A stretch of DNA of 64,000 nt from Nocardioides panzhihuensis. GTDB lineage: Bacteria; Actinomycetota; Actinomycetes; Propionibacteriales; Nocardioidaceae. Each line of letters starts with the position of its first letter. The stretch's first letter is position 1. The stretch is taken from contig NZ_JACBZR010000001.1 of the NCBI RefSeq assembly GCF_013408335.1, positions 5,667,501 to 5,731,500 of the forward strand, read 5' to 3'. Positions 30,015 to 40,928 of the stretch are shown in pieces. The notes under the pieces were generated by a model. The model was not told the origin of the DNA. It ran no database searches and saw only the letters and a list, made by a program, of their open reading frames with translations. Made by a program: the position numbers and the translations under genes.

Positions 30015-31966
30015 CGCTGGCTCCGGATCGGGTTGCGGGTGCGGGCGCTGTGGATCGGGTTGGCATCGCGCAGGAAGTCGTCGAAGCGGTGGCCGGCGAT
30101 CTTGGCGATCTCGATCAGCGCCGCGGCGTGCTCCTGTCGTTCGCAGTTGCCGAGGCGGTCCCGGCCCTCGGCGAGGATCCGGTCGAGCGAGGCGGCGTCG
30201 CGTACGGAGATGACCAGCGGGAAGCCGAACCGGTCGTGATACGCGTCGGTGAGCGCCGTCAGCGCCTCCTGGTCCGGCTCGGCCAGGTGCGTCAGGCCGC
30301 GCGAGGACTGGTCGCGCAGCGACTCCTCGCCGACGACCCCGTCCGAGACCAGGCGCGAACCCAGCTCGGGGTACGCCTCGATCAGCTCGCGCTGCTCCTC
30401 GACGGTGCCGCTGAAGAGGGCGTCCTGGAAGGCCCGGCGCAGGGCGTGGGTGTCGGTGAACGGCCGCTGCTCCCAGGCCCGCTCGACCATCCATCGCGGA
30501 CCCTGGAAGAGCCCGTCGAACGTCTCCACGAACTCCGTACGTCCCATCTGGTTGACCTGGTCGAGCCGGACGCCCTCGCCGGGCTGGCCGGCGACGGTCG
30601 GACCGAAGTCGGGACCGACGTGGTGGAACAGGACGTTGAGCAGGATCGCCGAGAGGCTGCCGAGGGTGATGCCGCTGCCGAAGATGATCTCGGCCCACCC
30701 CGGGACGGCCTGGGAGACCTCGGGCTGCGCGGTGACGTACATGGCCAGGCCGACGCTGGTCGCGACGATCACGACGTTGCGGTGGTCGTGGAAGTCGACC
30801 TTGCTGAGGGTCTGGAAGCCGACGACGGCGACGGTCGCGAACATCGCCAGGGCCGCGCCGCCGAGGACCGGGTGCGGGATGCCGGCGACGATCGCGCCGA
30901 CCTTGGGGAGCAGCCCGATCAGCACCATGATCAGACCGGCGGTGGCGACGACCCACCGGCTCTTGACCCTGGTCAGCCGGACGAGGCCGACGTTCTCGGC
31001 GAAGCAGGTGTAGGGGAAGGAGTTGAAGACGCCGCCGATGGTGGTGGCCAGACCGTCGGCACGCAGGGCCCGGGCGATGTCGGTGCGACCGACCCGCTTC
31101 TCCACGATCTCACCGGTGGCGAAGACGTCACCGGTGGTCTCGACGGCGGTGATCAGCATGACCACGATCATCGACACGATCGCGGCGGCGGAGAACTGTG
31201 GCCAGCCGAAGTGGAACGGGGTGGTGACGCCGACCCAGTCGGAGCCGGCGACCGCGTCGAAGTGGGCATCGCCGAGGACCCAGGCGACCAGGGTGCCGGT
31301 GACCAGCCCGACGAGCACGGCGACGGTGGCCATGAAGCCCTTGAACACCCGCTGGATGATCACGATCAGCGCCAAGGTGCCCAGGGCGTACGCCAGGTTG
31401 CGGCCGCTCGTGGGGTCCGAGGTCGGTCCGGCGCCACCGGTCGCGTCCGCGGCAGCGACGGGGAGCAGGGCGATGCCGATGATGGTGATCACCGAACCGG
31501 TCACGACCGGCGGGAAGAATCGGATCAGCCTGCTGAAGTAGGGGGCGATGAAGAAGGTCGCCAGACCGGCGACGATCACCGCGCCGTAGATGACGAGCAG
31601 CCCGTCGGTGCCGCCGCCAGCGGCCATCCCGATCGCGATCATCGGCGAGACGGCGGTGAAGGTGACGCCCTGCAGCAGCGGCAGGCGAACGCCGACCTTC
31701 CAGAAGCCCACCGACTGGATGATCGAGGCGATGCCGCAGGTGAACAGGTCGGCGTTGATCAGGTGGATCAGCTCCTGCTGGTTCAACCCGATCGCGTTGG
31801 CGAGCAAGATCGGCACGATCACCGCACCGGCATAGAACGCGAGCACGTGCTGGAGGCCGTAGACGGCGAGCTTGCCCGCCGGGAGCACCTCGTCGACGGG
31901 GTGGGTGGTGCCGGAACCACTCTTCCGCTGTGGCCGCAACGACCTCAGGACTGCTCTGGCATTCAT
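30011..31966 (-). CDS. Purine permease fused to a degenerate OHCU-decarboxylase domain
   Basis: A 651-residue fusion. Residues 1 to about 465 form an NCS2 purine permease (YGLQHVLAFYAGAVIVPILL, then VETTGDVFATGEIVEKR and NSFPYTCFAENVGLVRLTRV). From about 480 to 651 follows an OHCU decarboxylase-like helical domain ending in IAKIAGHRFDDFLRDANPI. The frame is continuous, so this is a true fusion. In the decarboxylase part the catalytic His is replaced by Tyr (Tyr532, in EAYPELG) and the catalytic Glu by Asp (Asp552, in LRDQ); the uraD protein at 20494 keeps both. ATG 31966 has AAGGTGTGAGG upstream; an earlier ATG at 32050 lacks one. It leads the xdhA-xdhB-xdhC-guaD operon. Confidence 0.88.
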
Positions 31967-32125
31967 CGCCTCACACCTTTCTGGGGGGCTCTCGCGGTTG
32001 GTGAGCGTGACGTACACCACAGCCTCCCCCGTTCGGGCTCTCCTGGGCATCCGCCGATCATCCGAAGATGTGGTCCGGGTGGATCCGGTGCTTTGTGTGA
32101 TCCTCCAAACCGCGCGGCGAGATCA

Positions 32126-32200
32126 CGTGTAACACGCTGTTCGTAGGACTATCCGGGCGTTCTGATAGGGCGAGTAGACCTACGAACGACGTGTTACATG
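32126..32200. promoter_or_regulatory. Long inverted repeat upstream of the permease-xdh operon
   Basis: TGTAACACGCTGTTCGTAGG (32128-32147) is mirrored by CCTACGAACGACGTGTTACA (32179-32198), 18 of 20 bases complementary, with a 31-nt spacer. Each arm contains a near-palindrome of its own, CGTGT-N-ACACG (32126-32136, perfect; 32190-32200, one mismatch). It lies 160-234 nt upstream of the permease start and after the stop of pucR. Paired operator sites for looping, or a strong transcript hairpin, are both possible. Confidence 0.55.
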
Positions 32201-32230
32201 CGGCGGCGGCGTTCCAGCGCGCTCTCGCTC

Positions 32231-33763
32231 TCACAGTGATCTGAGGGCGAGAAAGACGTCGACCCGGTCCTCCATCGTGGTCAGGTCACGACCGGTCAGC
32301 TCCTCGATCCGGGAGATCCGGTAGCGCACGCTGTTGACGTGCAGGTGGAGCGACTCCGCGGTTCGCGTCCACGATCCGGCGTACGTCAGGAACCGGTCGA
32401 GCGTGAGCACGAGATCGCTGCCGGAGCGCTGGTCGTGCTCGAGGACCGGGCCGAGGACGCGTTGCGCGTAGGTGCGGCGGATGTCGTCGGGGACCGTGGC
32501 GAGCAGCAGCACGTGGGAGGTCACCTCCTCGGAGCTGGACAGCGCCACCGAGCCTCCGCCGGAGCGGGCGACCCGGTGTGCGAACCGGGCCTCCTCGAGT
32601 GCGCCCGCCAGCGCCTCGATGCCGCTCTCCCCGCTCAGGCCGACCGACAGCGAACCGCGCACCAGGGCCGGCGCCAACCGGGTGAGCGAGCGGCGCAGCT
32701 GGTCGGTGAGGTCCGGGCGGGACGGGAGGAAGGCGACCGCGCAGCCGTCGCGGGCGCTCGCGACCACGGACGGCCCCAGGCCGAGGGCCACGTCCTCGAG
32801 CACCGCGGCCACCGCATCTGGCGGTCCGCCGGGCCCGAGCTCGGCCACGGCGAGCACGAGCGGCCGATCGGGATCGAGCCCGGACTGGCGTAGCCCGGTT
32901 GCGATCTCGGCGGGGGAGGCGCCGGCCTCCAGGTGGGCGAGGGTCGCCGCCGCGAGCGGTCGCCGGACCCGAAGTCCCTCGTCGCGCCGTGATCGGTCCA
33001 GTGCGGTGATGGCGCCGAACTCGTGGACCATGTCGAGGTCCTCCCGCGGCCAGGTGGTGTGGTCGCCCTCGACGGCGACCGTCCATCCGGTGAGGCGGTC
33101 GGCCAGGCCCGATCCGATGGGGAACAGCGAGTAGCGGTGGTCGCCCGCCTCGGCCACGGCGGGCAGCAGGTCGGCGGTCAGGAAGCGGCGGGTCAGCGCG
33201 TCGACCGTCTCGGGGTCGAGCTCGCCGGGGCCTGGCACGACATGTCGGCCGCTCGCGGTGAGCACGCGGCAGGCGTGGCCGATCTCGGACGCCACCCGGG
33301 CGGCCAGCTCGTCCAGGCTGCGGCCCGAGGCGATGGCGGAGAGCAGCTGACGCTGGCGGGCCAGGCTGGCCGACATCCGGGCGCTCGCGCCGGCGGCGCC
33401 GGCGGCCGCGACGTACTCGGTCACGTCGGCGAACGCGACGTCTCCGGGGACCTCGACCAGGGCGACCCGGTGGCGACGGCAGGCCTCGACGAGGTCGTCG
33501 GGGACCGCTCCGAGGAGGGCCGCGCCGGCCAGCAGACAGGTCGCCCCGCCCTCCGCGATCGAGGACACGAAGGTCTCGCTGTCCTCGGGTCCACGACGCC
33601 AGACCAGACCGGTGAGCACGAGCTCGCCGCCGCTCAGGTAGCGACCGGGTTCGAGCAGGTCGATCGTGATCGTGCGTCCCACCGGACGCTCCAACGAGCC
33701 CTCGGGGGCGTGCAGGAGCCGCAGGCCCAGGCTGGGCGTCTCCAACAGCTCTGCCAGTTGCAC
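32231..33763 (-). CDS. pucR: PucR-family transcriptional regulator of purine catabolism
   Basis: A 510-residue PucR protein. The N-terminal purine catabolism sensor domain (about residues 1-120) starts LAELLETPSLGLRLLHAPEG, a central GGDEF-like/CdaR-type region follows, and the C-terminal PucR HTH includes LDRFLTYAGSWTRTAESL, then LHVNSVRYRISRIEELTG. The start is GTG 33763 with GGAGG 4-5 nt upstream; the frame is open further, to 33847, without a ribosome site. In Bacillus PucR activates purine breakdown genes in response to allantoin. Here it lies between the xdh operon and the glyoxylate operon, and probably controls one or both. Confidence 0.87.
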   Translation of the reverse strand: MQLAELLETPSLGLRLLHAPEGSLERPVGRTITIDLLEPGRYLSGGELVLTGLVWRRGPEDSETFVSSIAEGGATCLLAGAALLGAVPDDLVEACRRHRVALVEVPGDVAFADVTEYVAAAGAAGASARMSASLARQRQLLSAIASGRSLDELAARVASEIGHACRVLTASGRHVVPGPGELDPETVDALTRRFLTADLLPAVAEAGDHRYSLFPIGSGLADRLTGWTVAVEGDHTTWPREDLDMVHEFGAITALDRSRRDEGLRVRRPLAAATLAHLEAGASPAEIATGLRQSGLDPDRPLVLAVAELGPGGPPDAVAAVLEDVALGLGPSVVASARDGCAVAFLPSRPDLTDQLRRSLTRLAPALVRGSLSVGLSGESGIEALAGALEEARFAHRVARSGGGSVALSSSEEVTSHVLLLATVPDDIRRTYAQRVLGPVLEHDQRSGSDLVLTLDRFLTYAGSWTRTAESLHLHVNSVRYRISRIEELTGRDLTTMEDRVDVFLALRSL

Positions 33764-33871
33764 GGTGCCTCCATATCGGCCGCGTCTTGGAGGAACGTAC
33801 AACGCCTGCGCGCCCACGCGGGAGGCCCGTTGTCGTTTCTTCACCACTTTGCGGCCAAGTCCTGCTCGGGG

Positions 33872-33901
33872 TTGACGTGACTCCGCTCACATCCTTATAT
33901 T
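33872..33901 (+). promoter_or_regulatory. Promoter of glyoxylate operon (hyi)
   Basis: TTGACG (33872-33877), 17-nt spacer, TTATAT (33895-33900); TATATT one base later gives an 18-nt spacer. This is among the closest matches to the sigma-70 consensus in the window. Confidence 0.6.
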
Positions 33902-33935
33902 TCGAATGTCAGAAATCAAATTCCGCATTACGGAA
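33900..33935. promoter_or_regulatory. Tandem TTCCG-N5-CGGAA operators before hyi
   Basis: A perfect site TTCCG-CATTA-CGGAA (33921-33935) and a degenerate one TTTCG-AATGT-CAGAA (33900-33914), 21 bp apart centre to centre, i.e. two helical turns. Both lie immediately downstream of the -10 element. Matches the sites at 16898 and 16974. Confidence 0.6.
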
Positions 33936-33946
33936 GGAATGGTGAA

Positions 33947-34768
33947 ATGTCCCACCATCTCCGGTACGAGGTGAACTGCTCGATCCTGTTCACCGAGCTC
34001 CCGCTGCTCGAGCGCCCCGCAGCGGTGAAGGCCGCCGGCTTCGACGCGGTGGAGTTCTGGTGGCCGTTCGCCGACGCGGTGCCGTCCGACAAGGACGTCG
34101 ACGCCTTCGTCGACGCCGTCCAGGACGCCGGGGTGCGCCTGGTCGGCCTCAACTTCTTCGCCGGTGACATGCCGGCCGGCGACCGCGGCCTGGTCTCGTG
34201 GCCGGCCCGGTCGGCGGAGTTCCGAGACAACATCGATGTCACCATCGGCATCGGTGAACGGCTCGGCTGCACCGCGTTCAACGCGCTCTACGGCAACCGC
34301 GTCGACGACGCCGCGGCCGAGGCGCAGGACGACCTCGCCGCCGAGAACCTCGCGCTGGCAGCCCGTGCGGCGGCCCGCATCGACGGCGCCGTGCTGGTCG
34401 AGCCGGTCAGCGGCGCCGACCGCTACCCGCTGCTCACCGCCGCCGACGCGATCGCGGCGATCGACCGCGCCGGCGAGACCAACATCGGTCTGCTGGCCGA
34501 CCTCTACCACCTCGCCGTGAACGGCGACGACGTCGACGCGGTGATCGCTGCGTACGCCGCTCGCATCGCCCACGTCCAGATCGCCGATGCCCCTGGCCGC
34601 AACCAGCCCGGCACCGGCGACCTTCCGCTCCAGCGGCAGCTCGCCGCGCTCGAGGCTGCTGGGTACGCCGGCTGGGCCGGGCTGGAGTACAAGCCCGCCA
34701 CCACCTCAGCAGACAGCTTCGACTGGCTGCCGCGCGAGCGTCGCGCCGCCGCCACCGCCACCCGCTGA
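33947..34768 (+). CDS. hyi: Hydroxypyruvate isomerase
   Basis: A 273-residue TIM-barrel protein of the Hyi/xylose isomerase-like family that interconverts hydroxypyruvate and tartronate semialdehyde. Metal-ligand acids appear in LVEPVSGADRYP (Glu) and AHVQIADAPGRNQPGTG, and a late LEYKP carries the last Glu; NLNFFAGDMPAGDRG-type residues occur as GLNFFAGDMPAGDRG. AAGGAA precedes the ATG. It heads the operon with tartronate semialdehyde reductase, glyoxylate carboligase and glycerate kinase, the standard glycerate pathway for growth on allantoin or glyoxylate. Confidence 0.9.
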   Translation: MSHHLRYEVNCSILFTELPLLERPAAVKAAGFDAVEFWWPFADAVPSDKDVDAFVDAVQDAGVRLVGLNFFAGDMPAGDRGLVSWPARSAEFRDNIDVTIGIGERLGCTAFNALYGNRVDDAAAEAQDDLAAENLALAARAAARIDGAVLVEPVSGADRYPLLTAADAIAAIDRAGETNIGLLADLYHLAVNGDDVDAVIAAYAARIAHVQIADAPGRNQPGTGDLPLQRQLAALEAAGYAGWAGLEYKPATTSADSFDWLPRERRAAATATR

Positions 34769-34790
34769 CCACCCCCTAGGAGGGAACCTC

Positions 34791-35720
34791 ATGACCAACA
34801 TCGCCTTCATCGGACTCGGCATCATGGGCAGCCCGATGGCCGCCCACCTCGTCGAGGCCGGTCACACCGTCGCCGGTTTCGACCACAGCCCCGAGCGCAC
34901 CCAGGCTCTGGCCACAGCTGGCGGCCGCGCCGCCTCCTCGACCGCCGACGCCTGCCGCGACGCCGACGTCGTCTGCGTCATGGTCCCGGACTCGCCCCAC
35001 GTCGAGGAGGTCCTCACCGCCGAGGGTGGTGTCTTCGAGACCGCCCCCGCCGGTGCGCTGATCATCGACTTCTCCAGCATCCGGCCGGACGTGAGCGCGA
35101 CGCTGGCCGAGCAGGCCACGACCCGCGGCTTCCGGATTCTCGACGCCCCGGTCTCCGGTGGCGAGGCCGGCGCGAAGAACGCAGCCCTCTCGATCATGGT
35201 CGGCGGCGCAGCCGACGACTTCGCCACGGCGAAACCGATCTTCGAGGCCGTCGGCAAGACCATCGTCCATGTCGGCCCGAGCGGCGCCGGCCAGACGGTC
35301 AAGGCAGCCAACCAGCTCATCGTGGCGGCCAACATCCAGGCGCTCTCGGAGGCGGTCGTCTTCCTCGAGGCGTACGGCGTGGACACCAAGGCAGCTCTCG
35401 AGGTGCTCGGTGGCGGGCTCGCGGGTTCGAGCGTGCTCGACCAGAAGAAGGAGAACATGCTGACCCGCTCCTTCCGACCCGGGTTCCGGATCGACCTGCA
35501 CCACAAGGACATGGGGATCGTCACCGCCGCCGCCCGAGAGGCCGGTGTCGTGGTCCCGCTCGGCTCGCTGGTCGCCCAGCTGATGGCGAGCGCGCGGGCC
35601 AACGGTGACGGTGGTCTGGACCACTCCGCCCTGCTGCGAGGCGTCGAGCGCCTGAGCGGCTCTGCCACCACGTCTGCCACCACGTCTGCCACCACGTCTG
35701 CCACCAACGAGGAGAGCTGA
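34791..35720 (+). CDS. glxR: 2-hydroxy-3-oxopropionate (tartronate semialdehyde) reductase
   Basis: A 309-residue beta-hydroxyacid dehydrogenase. It shows the NAD(P)-binding [15 protein letters not shown] at the N-terminus, the substrate loop [18 protein letters not shown], and the catalytic lysine in [10 protein letters not shown]. It reduces tartronate semialdehyde to glycerate. AGGAGGG lies before ATG 34791, 22 bases after the hyi stop; upstream in-frame codons are antisense to nothing useful and are excluded. The C-terminus is unusual: a repeated Ser-Ala-Thr-Thr tail encoded by a 12-bp tandem repeat. Glyoxylate carboligase starts one base after its stop codon. Confidence 0.9.
   Translation: MTNIAFIGLGIMGSPMAAHLVEAGHTVAGFDHSPERTQALATAGGRAASSTADACRDADVVCVMVPDSPHVEEVLTAEGGVFETAPAGALIIDFSSIRPDVSATLAEQATTRGFRILDAPVSGGEAGAKNAALSIMVGGAADDFATAKPIFEAVGKTIVHVGPSGAGQTVKAANQLIVAANIQALSEAVVFLEAYGVDTKAALEVLGGGLAGSSVLDQKKENMLTRSFRPGFRIDLHHKDMGIVTAAAREAGVVVPLGSLVAQLMASARANGDGGLDHSALLRGVERLSGSATTSATTSATTSATNEES
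35661..35707. repeat. 12-bp tandem repeat inside the 3' end of glxR
   Basis: Three exact copies of TCTGCCACCACG (35661-35696) and a partial fourth. They encode a Ser-Ala-Thr-Thr repeat in the tail of the reductase. Being a multiple of three, copy changes would keep the frame. Confidence 0.85.
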
Positions 35721-35721
35721 C

Positions 35722-37497
<1,776 letters not shown>

Positions 37498-37509
37498 GGG
37501 CGGCACCCC

Positions 37510-38640
37510 GTGGTCCGCGTGCTGGTCGCCTCCGACAAGTTCAAGGGATCGCTCACCGCTGCCGAGGTCGCAGCGGCGGTGAGCGCCGGGATGCGCCGGG
37601 GCTGTCCCGGTGCGTTCGTCGACGCGGTCCCGGTCGCCGACGGTGGCGACGGCACTCTGGCCGCGGCCGCGTCCGCCGGGTTCGCGCTCGTGCCGGTCCG
37701 CGTGACCGGGCCGACGGGAGAGCCGGTGGAGACTGCGTACGCCCGGAAGGACGACGTCGCGGTCGTCGAGCTCGCCGACGCGGCGGGGCTGGCCCGGCTG
37801 CCGGGCGGGCCTGATCCGATGCGGGCCTCCAGCCTCGGGGCCGGGCAGGCGATGGCGGCCGCGATCGATGCGGGCTGTCGTCGGATCGTGCTCGGGGTGG
37901 GCGGCAGCGCCAGCACCGACGGGGGAGCGGGTCTGCTCTGCGGACTGGGGACCCGGTTGTTCACCGTCGCCGGGAACCCGCTGGGGCCAGGTGGAGCCGG
38001 GCTCGAGGAGGTCGCCCGGATCGAGGTCGACGAGCTGCGGCGGCGCCTCGACGGGGTCTCGGTCACCGTCGCGTGCGACGTCGACAACCCGCTCACCGGT
38101 CCCACCGGTGCGGCCGCGGTCTATGGCCCGCAGAAGGGCGCCGATGCGGACCAGGTCCGACGGCTGGATGCCGCGCTCGGCCGCTGGGCGTCCCTGGTGG
38201 CGTCGTTCACCGGGACCGATCTCCGTGGGCACCCCGGGGCCGGAGCGGCCGGCGGTGTCGGTTTCGCCGCACTGGCCCTGCTCGGCGCAGAGCTCCGTTC
38301 GGGCATCGAGCTCGTGCTCGAGCTGGTCGACTTCTCCGCCCGGCTGAACGGCGCGCACCTCGTCGTCACCGGCGAGGGCGCACTCGACGAGCAGACCCTC
38401 AGCGGCAAGGCACCGGCCGGCGTCGCCGCTGCGGCCGCACGCGCCGGTGTCCCGGTCGTGGCGGTCTGCGGCGTCAACGACCTCGATCCCGACCGCTTGC
38501 TGGCCGCCGGGATCGGCGCTGCGTACGCCTTGACGGACATCGAGCCCGACCGGCAACGCTGCCTGACCGAGGGTGCCGCCCTGCTCGAGCAGATCGCCGA
38601 GCGGATCGCTGCCGACCATCTCATCAAGGAGGATGCATGA
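37510..38640 (+). CDS. glxK: Glycerate 2-kinase
   Basis: A 376-residue GlxK/GarK-family kinase that phosphorylates glycerate to 2-phosphoglycerate, linking the pathway to glycolysis. Visible are ASDKFKGSLTAAEVA at the N-terminus, PVADGGDGT, the GVGGSASTDGGAG glycine-rich region, and VVTGEGALDEQTLSGKAP. The start is GTG 37510, 12 bases after gcl. At its end the stop overlaps the ATG of a 27-codon ORF by 4 nt. Confidence 0.93.
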   Translation: MVRVLVASDKFKGSLTAAEVAAAVSAGMRRGCPGAFVDAVPVADGGDGTLAAAASAGFALVPVRVTGPTGEPVETAYARKDDVAVVELADAAGLARLPGGPDPMRASSLGAGQAMAAAIDAGCRRIVLGVGGSASTDGGAGLLCGLGTRLFTVAGNPLGPGGAGLEEVARIEVDELRRRLDGVSVTVACDVDNPLTGPTGAAAVYGPQKGADADQVRRLDAALGRWASLVASFTGTDLRGHPGAGAAGGVGFAALALLGAELRSGIELVLELVDFSARLNGAHLVVTGEGALDEQTLSGKAPAGVAAAAARAGVPVVAVCGVNDLDPDRLLAAGIGAAYALTDIEPDRQRCLTEGAALLEQIAERIAADHLIKEDA

Positions 38641-38720
38641 GCGAGCACCAGCGAGCGACCAAAGACTTCAGGCCGCCGCTTCCGTATTCTTTGCCATTTT
38701 CGACGGAGGCGGCGGCATGA
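38637..38720 (+). CDS. Very small ORF (27 residues) bridging glxK and the FAH-family gene
   Basis: Twenty-seven codons plus stop, starting in an ATGA overlap with the glxK stop (38637-38640) and ending in an ATGA overlap with the next start (38717-38720). The product starts MSEHQRATKDF and is proline-rich in the middle; no family is recognised. It may couple translation from the kinase to the downstream genes, or be chance. A TTCCG half-site (38680-38684) falls inside it. Confidence 0.35.
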   Translation: MSEHQRATKDFRPPLPYSLPFSTEAAA

Positions 38721-39589
38721 AGCTGCTGAGTGTGGGCCCGCCGGGCGAGGAACGCCCCGCCGCCCTCGACGACCAGGACGTGCTGCGTGATCTGTCGGCC
38801 GCCGTGCCGAGGATCGACGGCGACCTGCTCGGCGACCCGGTGCGGCTCAGGTTGATCCAGGACCTGATCGCCTCGGGCCGCCTGCCCGTCGTCGCCGACG
38901 GCACTCGGATCGGACCGCCCGTGGCGAGGCCCGGCAAGATCGTCGGGGTCGGGCTCAACTATCAGGACCACGCGGAGGAGGCCGGGGTCGCGATCCCGGA
39001 CGAGCCGGTCGTCTTCCTCAAGCCCTCGAGCTCGATCGTGGGACCCTACGACGCGATCGAGCTGCCTCCCGGATCGACGACGACCGACTACGAGGTCGAG
39101 CTGGGTGTGGTCCTCGGTCGCCGGCTGTCCCGGTGCACTGACCCGCGGCAGGCGCTGGCCGCGGTCGGGGGCTACCTCAACGCCGACGACGTCAGCGAGC
39201 GCACGCGGATCGCGGCGGGGCCGACCTGGGCGAAGGGGAAGTGTGCCGACACCTTCACCCCGATCGGGCCGTGGCTCGTCACCGCGGACGCCGTCGAAGA
39301 CCCGCAGACCCTGAGCCTGGAGCTCTGGGTCGACGGCGAGAGCCGGCAACGCGGGACGACCGCACGGATGGCACGAAGTGTGGGAGAGCTGCTCGCCTTC
39401 CTCAGTACGCTGATGACGCTCGAGCCCGGCGACCTGGTCCTGACCGGGACGCCTGGCGGGGTCGCGGCCCTGCGGCCCGAGCCGCGGCCCTTCCTGCGCG
39501 ACGGGCAGGTGGTGGAGGCCGAGGTCGCCGGTCTCGGCCGGCAACGCACGCGGGTGATGGCAGTCGAAGAGGCAGAGGTGGCGGTGTGA
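38717..39589 (+). CDS. Fumarylacetoacetate hydrolase (FAH) family protein
   Basis: A 290-residue FAH-fold enzyme. It has the motif PGKIVGVGLNYQDHAEEAG, the metal-binding DYEVELGVVLGRR (Asp and Glu ligands), YLNADDVSERT and the C-terminal GTPGGVA. FAH enzymes hydrolyse or isomerise C-C or C-N bonds next to carbonyls. ATG 38717 is preceded by GGAGG and yields the conserved N-terminus; the open frame upstream overlaps glxK. In a ureide operon a ureidoglycolate lyase or a related step is plausible but unproven. The next gene, allantoinase, overlaps by 4 nt (GTGA). Confidence 0.8.
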   Translation: MKLLSVGPPGEERPAALDDQDVLRDLSAAVPRIDGDLLGDPVRLRLIQDLIASGRLPVVADGTRIGPPVARPGKIVGVGLNYQDHAEEAGVAIPDEPVVFLKPSSSIVGPYDAIELPPGSTTTDYEVELGVVLGRRLSRCTDPRQALAAVGGYLNADDVSERTRIAAGPTWAKGKCADTFTPIGPWLVTADAVEDPQTLSLELWVDGESRQRGTTARMARSVGELLAFLSTLMTLEPGDLVLTGTPGGVAALRPEPRPFLRDGQVVEAEVAGLGRQRTRVMAVEEAEVAV

Positions 39590-40926
39590 ACGGAGATCTT
39601 GATGTCGTCTTCCGGGCGGCACGCATGGTGACCCCGGACGGCGAGGTGGCCGGCGCCGCCGGAGTCCGCGACGGTCGGATCGTCGCCGTCGAAGCCGGCG
39701 CCTCGGGCCTGAGGGCCGACCGTGTGGTCGAGCTCGCCGAAGACGAGGTGCTGATGCCCGGGGTCGTCGACGCGCACGTGCACGTCAACGACCCCGGCCG
39801 GACCGAGTGGGAGGGCTTCGCCTCGGCGACCCGAGCCGCGGCCGCCGGCGGGGTCACCACCATCGTCGACATGCCGCTCAACAGCATCCCGCCGACCTGC
39901 GATCTCCCGGCGCTCGACCTCAAGCGCAAGACCGCGACCAGCCAGGCCTTCGTCGACGTCGGCTTCTGGGGAGGCGCGATCCCCGGCAACGTGCCGGAGC
40001 TGCGTACGTTGCACGAAGCCGGGGTCTCCGGCTTCAAGTGCTTCCTGCTGCACTCGGGTGTCGACGAGTTCCCGCCGCTCGACGCCGAGGAGCTCGAGCT
40101 CGCGATGCGCGAGATCGCTTCCTTCGACGGTCTGCTGATCGTGCACGCCGAGGACGCACACGCGATCGAGCACGCGCCGGCGGCGGTCGGCGGGGCGTAC
40201 TCAAGCTTCTTGAGCAGCCGGCCGCGCGACGCCGAGAACCTCGCGGTCGCCGGCGTGGTCGATCTCGCCCGGGCCACCGGGTGCCGGGTCCACATCCTGC
40301 ATGTCTCGAGCGCCGATCTGCTTGCGACCGTCGATGCCGCCCGCCGCGACGGCGTCCGGATCACCGCGGAGACCTGCCCGCACTACCTGACCTTCGCCTC
40401 GGAGGAGATCCCCGACGGCGCCACGCAGTACAAGTGCTGTCCACCGATCCGGGAGGCGGCCAATCGCGAGCTCCTCTGGCAGGGGCTGCGTGAAGGCGTC
40501 ATCGACATGATCGTCACCGACCACTCACCCTCGACGCCCGACCTGAAGGCCCTCGACACCGGCGACTTCGGTGTCGCCTGGGGCGGGATCTCCTCGCTCC
40601 AGCTCGGACTCTCAGCGGTCTGGACCGAGGCGCAGAGCCGCGGTCTCACGCTCGTCGACGTCGCTCGCTGGATGTCCGAGGCGCCGGCGCGTCACGCCGG
40701 CCTGGCGCGCAAGGGGCGGATCGCGGTCGGCCAAGACGCCGACTTCTGCGTCCTCGCCCCCGACGACTCCTTCGTCGTCGATGCCGCGACGCTCCATCAC
40801 AAGAACGCCGTCACGCCCTACCACGGCCGGTCCCTCGCGGGTGTCGTCCGCTCGACCTGGCTGCGTGGCGAGAAGATCGACATCGAGGCCGCGCCCCAGG
40901 GCCGGCTGCTGACCCGAGGAGAGTGA
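39586..40926 (+). CDS. allB: Allantoinase
   Basis: A 446-residue cyclic amidohydrolase that opens allantoin to allantoate. Metal-site motifs are complete: VDAHVHVNDPGRTEWEGF (HxH), the carboxylated lysine in GFKCFLLHSG, HAEDAH, HILHVSS and TDHSPSTPD. The CPHYLTFASEEIPDG segment is typical of allantoinase rather than dihydropyrimidinase. The start is GTG 39586 in a GTGA overlap with the FAH gene; the frame upstream is not conserved. Ureidoglycine aminohydrolase starts 2 bases after its stop. Confidence 0.93.
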   Translation: MNGDLDVVFRAARMVTPDGEVAGAAGVRDGRIVAVEAGASGLRADRVVELAEDEVLMPGVVDAHVHVNDPGRTEWEGFASATRAAAAGGVTTIVDMPLNSIPPTCDLPALDLKRKTATSQAFVDVGFWGGAIPGNVPELRTLHEAGVSGFKCFLLHSGVDEFPPLDAEELELAMREIASFDGLLIVHAEDAHAIEHAPAAVGGAYSSFLSSRPRDAENLAVAGVVDLARATGCRVHILHVSSADLLATVDAARRDGVRITAETCPHYLTFASEEIPDGATQYKCCPPIREAANRELLWQGLREGVIDMIVTDHSPSTPDLKALDTGDFGVAWGGISSLQLGLSAVWTEAQSRGLTLVDVARWMSEAPARHAGLARKGRIAVGQDADFCVLAPDDSFVVDAATLHHKNAVTPYHGRSLAGVVRSTWLRGEKIDIEAAPQGRLLTRGE

Positions 40927-40928
40927 CC

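Noticed and set aside
31967..32050. Longer N-terminus for the permease fusion from ATG 32050
   Set aside because: No ribosome site, and the added residues are not hydrophobic or conserved; ATG 31966 has a good upstream purine tract.
38680..38694. Another TTCCG-N5-CGGAA operator before the FAH gene
   Set aside because: Only the left half-site is present; the right half reads TTTGC, and no promoter was recognised.
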